This document shows positions 62,494-64,000 of a DNA stretch of 64,000 nt, one piece after another. This stretch comes from Anaeromyces robustus (Eukaryota > Neocallimastigomycota > Neocallimastigomycetes > Neocallimastigales > Neocallimastigaceae). The notes beneath the pieces were generated by a model. That model saw only the letters and a list, made by a program, of their open reading frames with translations. It did no database searches and was not told the origin of the DNA. The stretch lies in contig MCFG01000002.1 of assembly GCA_002104895.1 (NCBI GenBank), positions 236,001 to 300,000 on the forward strand. Reading direction: 5' to 3'. The position numbers were made by a program, and so were the translations under genes. How positions within the stretch are numbered: position 1 is the first letter of the stretch; each line of letters begins with the position of its first letter.

Positions 62494-62860
62494 TAAATAA
62501 TAATAATAATAATGACAATATCAATGATACATTATTTTTAAATTTAGAACCTATTTATCATCAGACAAAATTTCAAATCATATTAAATTTTTTTTAAAAA
62601 AAAAAAAATTAATTTAATTTAAATTATAATAGAGGTTTTTTGAAAACGTCTCGCTGAATTAAAAGAGATGAATCGGTTCTTGTAATTTCTGGGGAAATTT
62701 ATATCATAGATTAGGTGGTCAAAATGTCAAAATAGTTATTGTAGTTTATTATGGCTTTAGGATATTATAACCAAGGAAGATAATGTCATATCTAATAGAG
62801 ATAGTTATAGAAAAATGAATGATTTAATAATATTAAGTATGGATATCAATTTATGTATGA
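61340..62860. pseudogene. Decayed coding-like sequence, origin unknown
   Basis: Composition is clearly less simple than elsewhere, but no frame stays open. Minus strand 61584-61498 reads MENFDVTYNDNPR, a stop, then PINPTSFDSGVSTE. Plus strand 61997-62085 reads CVFDEVIYYLFTDEKRIFRL, then LKVMKNRN and a stop, after a possible intron acceptor at 61997. Plus strand 62154-62220 reads EEFDLSFLFDFISGLSLFPR. Plus strand 62640-62760 has coding-like words in alternating frames (KRDESVLVISG, KRLAELKEMN). I recognise no family. Best read as relics of one or more genes. Confidence 0.4.
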
Positions 62861-64000
62861 TATTGAAGAAGAAGAAATCTTAATTAATTAATTAATTGAT
62901 ATTAATATATTAATTTTAATCAGTTTAAAAAATAGTAAAAATATCGTCTGAAGAATCTGTAAATATTTTTTTATATATACACATTTTTTTTTTTTGGTTT
63001 GATTAATCATAGTAACAGTTTAAATATCGATTTTTTTTTGTTTTTTGAATAAATTATACTATGAATAAAAATGTAAAAAAAAAAAGTTAAAAATGTATAT
63101 ATATAACTTTTATGATATTATGATTTCGAGGGGGTGAGGAAGAGAGGGTGAAACCCAAAATAGAAAAGAGTTTAAAAAAAATATATATATAAAAAAACAT
63201 ATAAAAATTTAATAGTAATTAATAATGAATAATCATGAAAAAAAAACTCTCATAATTATTTATTAATATTACATTTATTATTATTATAATATGACAAAAA
63301 CTAAAAAATTATTCTTTATATAATAATTAATATAAAATTAGTAAAGATAATAAATGATAAAAAAAAAAAGGAAAGTATTATTATAATAAATGAATAAATA
63401 AATATTAAAAAGAAAAACATAATATCAATTATTATAATTTTATTTTATTAATTATTTTATAATAATAAAATGAAAAAAGTTATATATATATATATATAAC
63501 ATGTTTTTATTTTTATTTTTATTATTATTATAAATAATATTATTATTTATTAACATTTTTTTATTCAACAAAAATCAAAAAAAAAAAAAAAAAAAAAAAA
63601 AAAAACAGAAAATTTTCAGAATATTCCATACATTATTAAGATCATCATCAATAATAACAATAATAATAAATAAATAAATAAAATAAAAAAAAAGGAATAA
63701 TAAATAATAAATATGAAATAAAGTTTTTTTTTTTTAAAATAAAATAAATAAATAAAATGTATTAAAACAATTCTAATCGATTTTTATTATATTTATAATA
63801 TTTTATACCTTTTAACATTTTATTTTTATTATATATGTAAAAGGTATAATTAGAAAAACAAATTCTTTTTTTTTTTTTTTTGATTTTATTGTTATTTTTC
63901 AATTATATAATAATAAATAAATGGGTTTGTTATTAAATGGTAATATTTTATATTATTTTTTTTTACTTTTTAATTTCCTATTAATTCCAAATAAATTGAA
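62861..64000. other. AT-rich end of the window
   Basis: No gene. Includes a G-rich oddity at about 63125-63160 (GAGGGGGTGAGGAAGAGAGG), poly-A at 63577-63605 and AT-repeats. The window ends in non-coding sequence. Confidence 0.65.

Overview
The window is a nuclear segment of a very AT-rich eukaryotic genome, most likely an anaerobic gut (rumen-type) fungus of the Neocallimastigomycota. The evidence is the composition (long A/T-only intergenic stretches, poly-A and poly-T tracts, AAT and AAAT microsatellites), many small GT-AG introns, Asn-rich proteins, and above all a secreted esterase (54254-55444, minus) that carries a CBM10-type fungal dockerin, the module that attaches enzymes to the gut-fungal cellulosome. 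The genus cannot be told from the sequence alone. || Layout. 3168-4406 (-): bacterial-type acyltransferase 3 membrane protein. 6416-11377 (+): 12-exon UTP12/WDR3, an SSU-processome protein. 12452-13288 (+): ribosomal protein eS10. 14918-15784 (-): SAP18. 17072-17683 (-): two-LIM protein. 18762-20217 (-): DNAJC9-type J protein. 20673-22709 (-): unknown single-pass protein with a Cys-rich region and a PPxY tail. 26075-27914 (+): tetraspanin-like protein, frame-broken in its N-terminal repeat. 28900-29132 (+): ribosomal protein eL41, 25 codons split by an intron. 29696-30649 (-): SANT-like protein. 33313-34376 (+): EF-hand calcium sensor. 35641-36074 (+): ribosomal protein eL30. 38029-39876 (+): MYND-finger, MSS51-like protein. 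40917-43731 (-): LST2-like protein. 48728-50181 (-) and 50641-51534 (-): two leucine-rich-repeat proteins, the second with a broken 5' part. 54254-55444 (-): dockerin-bearing CE1-like esterase. From 55445 to the end I see no intact gene, only microsatellites, hairpins, a tandem duplication and decayed coding-like sequence. || Shared themes. Three ribosomal-protein genes and the ribosome-assembly gene UTP12 all have the octamer CCAATCAT upstream, and I found it nowhere else by eye, so it is a candidate ribosome-regulon promoter element. Among 28 modelled coding introns every donor starts GTA, and 3' splice sites are TAG or AAG with a single CAG. Two foldback elements (about 6006-6143 and 51969-52226) look like non-autonomous DNA elements. 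No reverse transcriptase, transposase, CRISPR array, rRNA or complete tRNA was seen. Exon joins were made by hand from reading-frame continuity and family resemblance; no transcript data were available.
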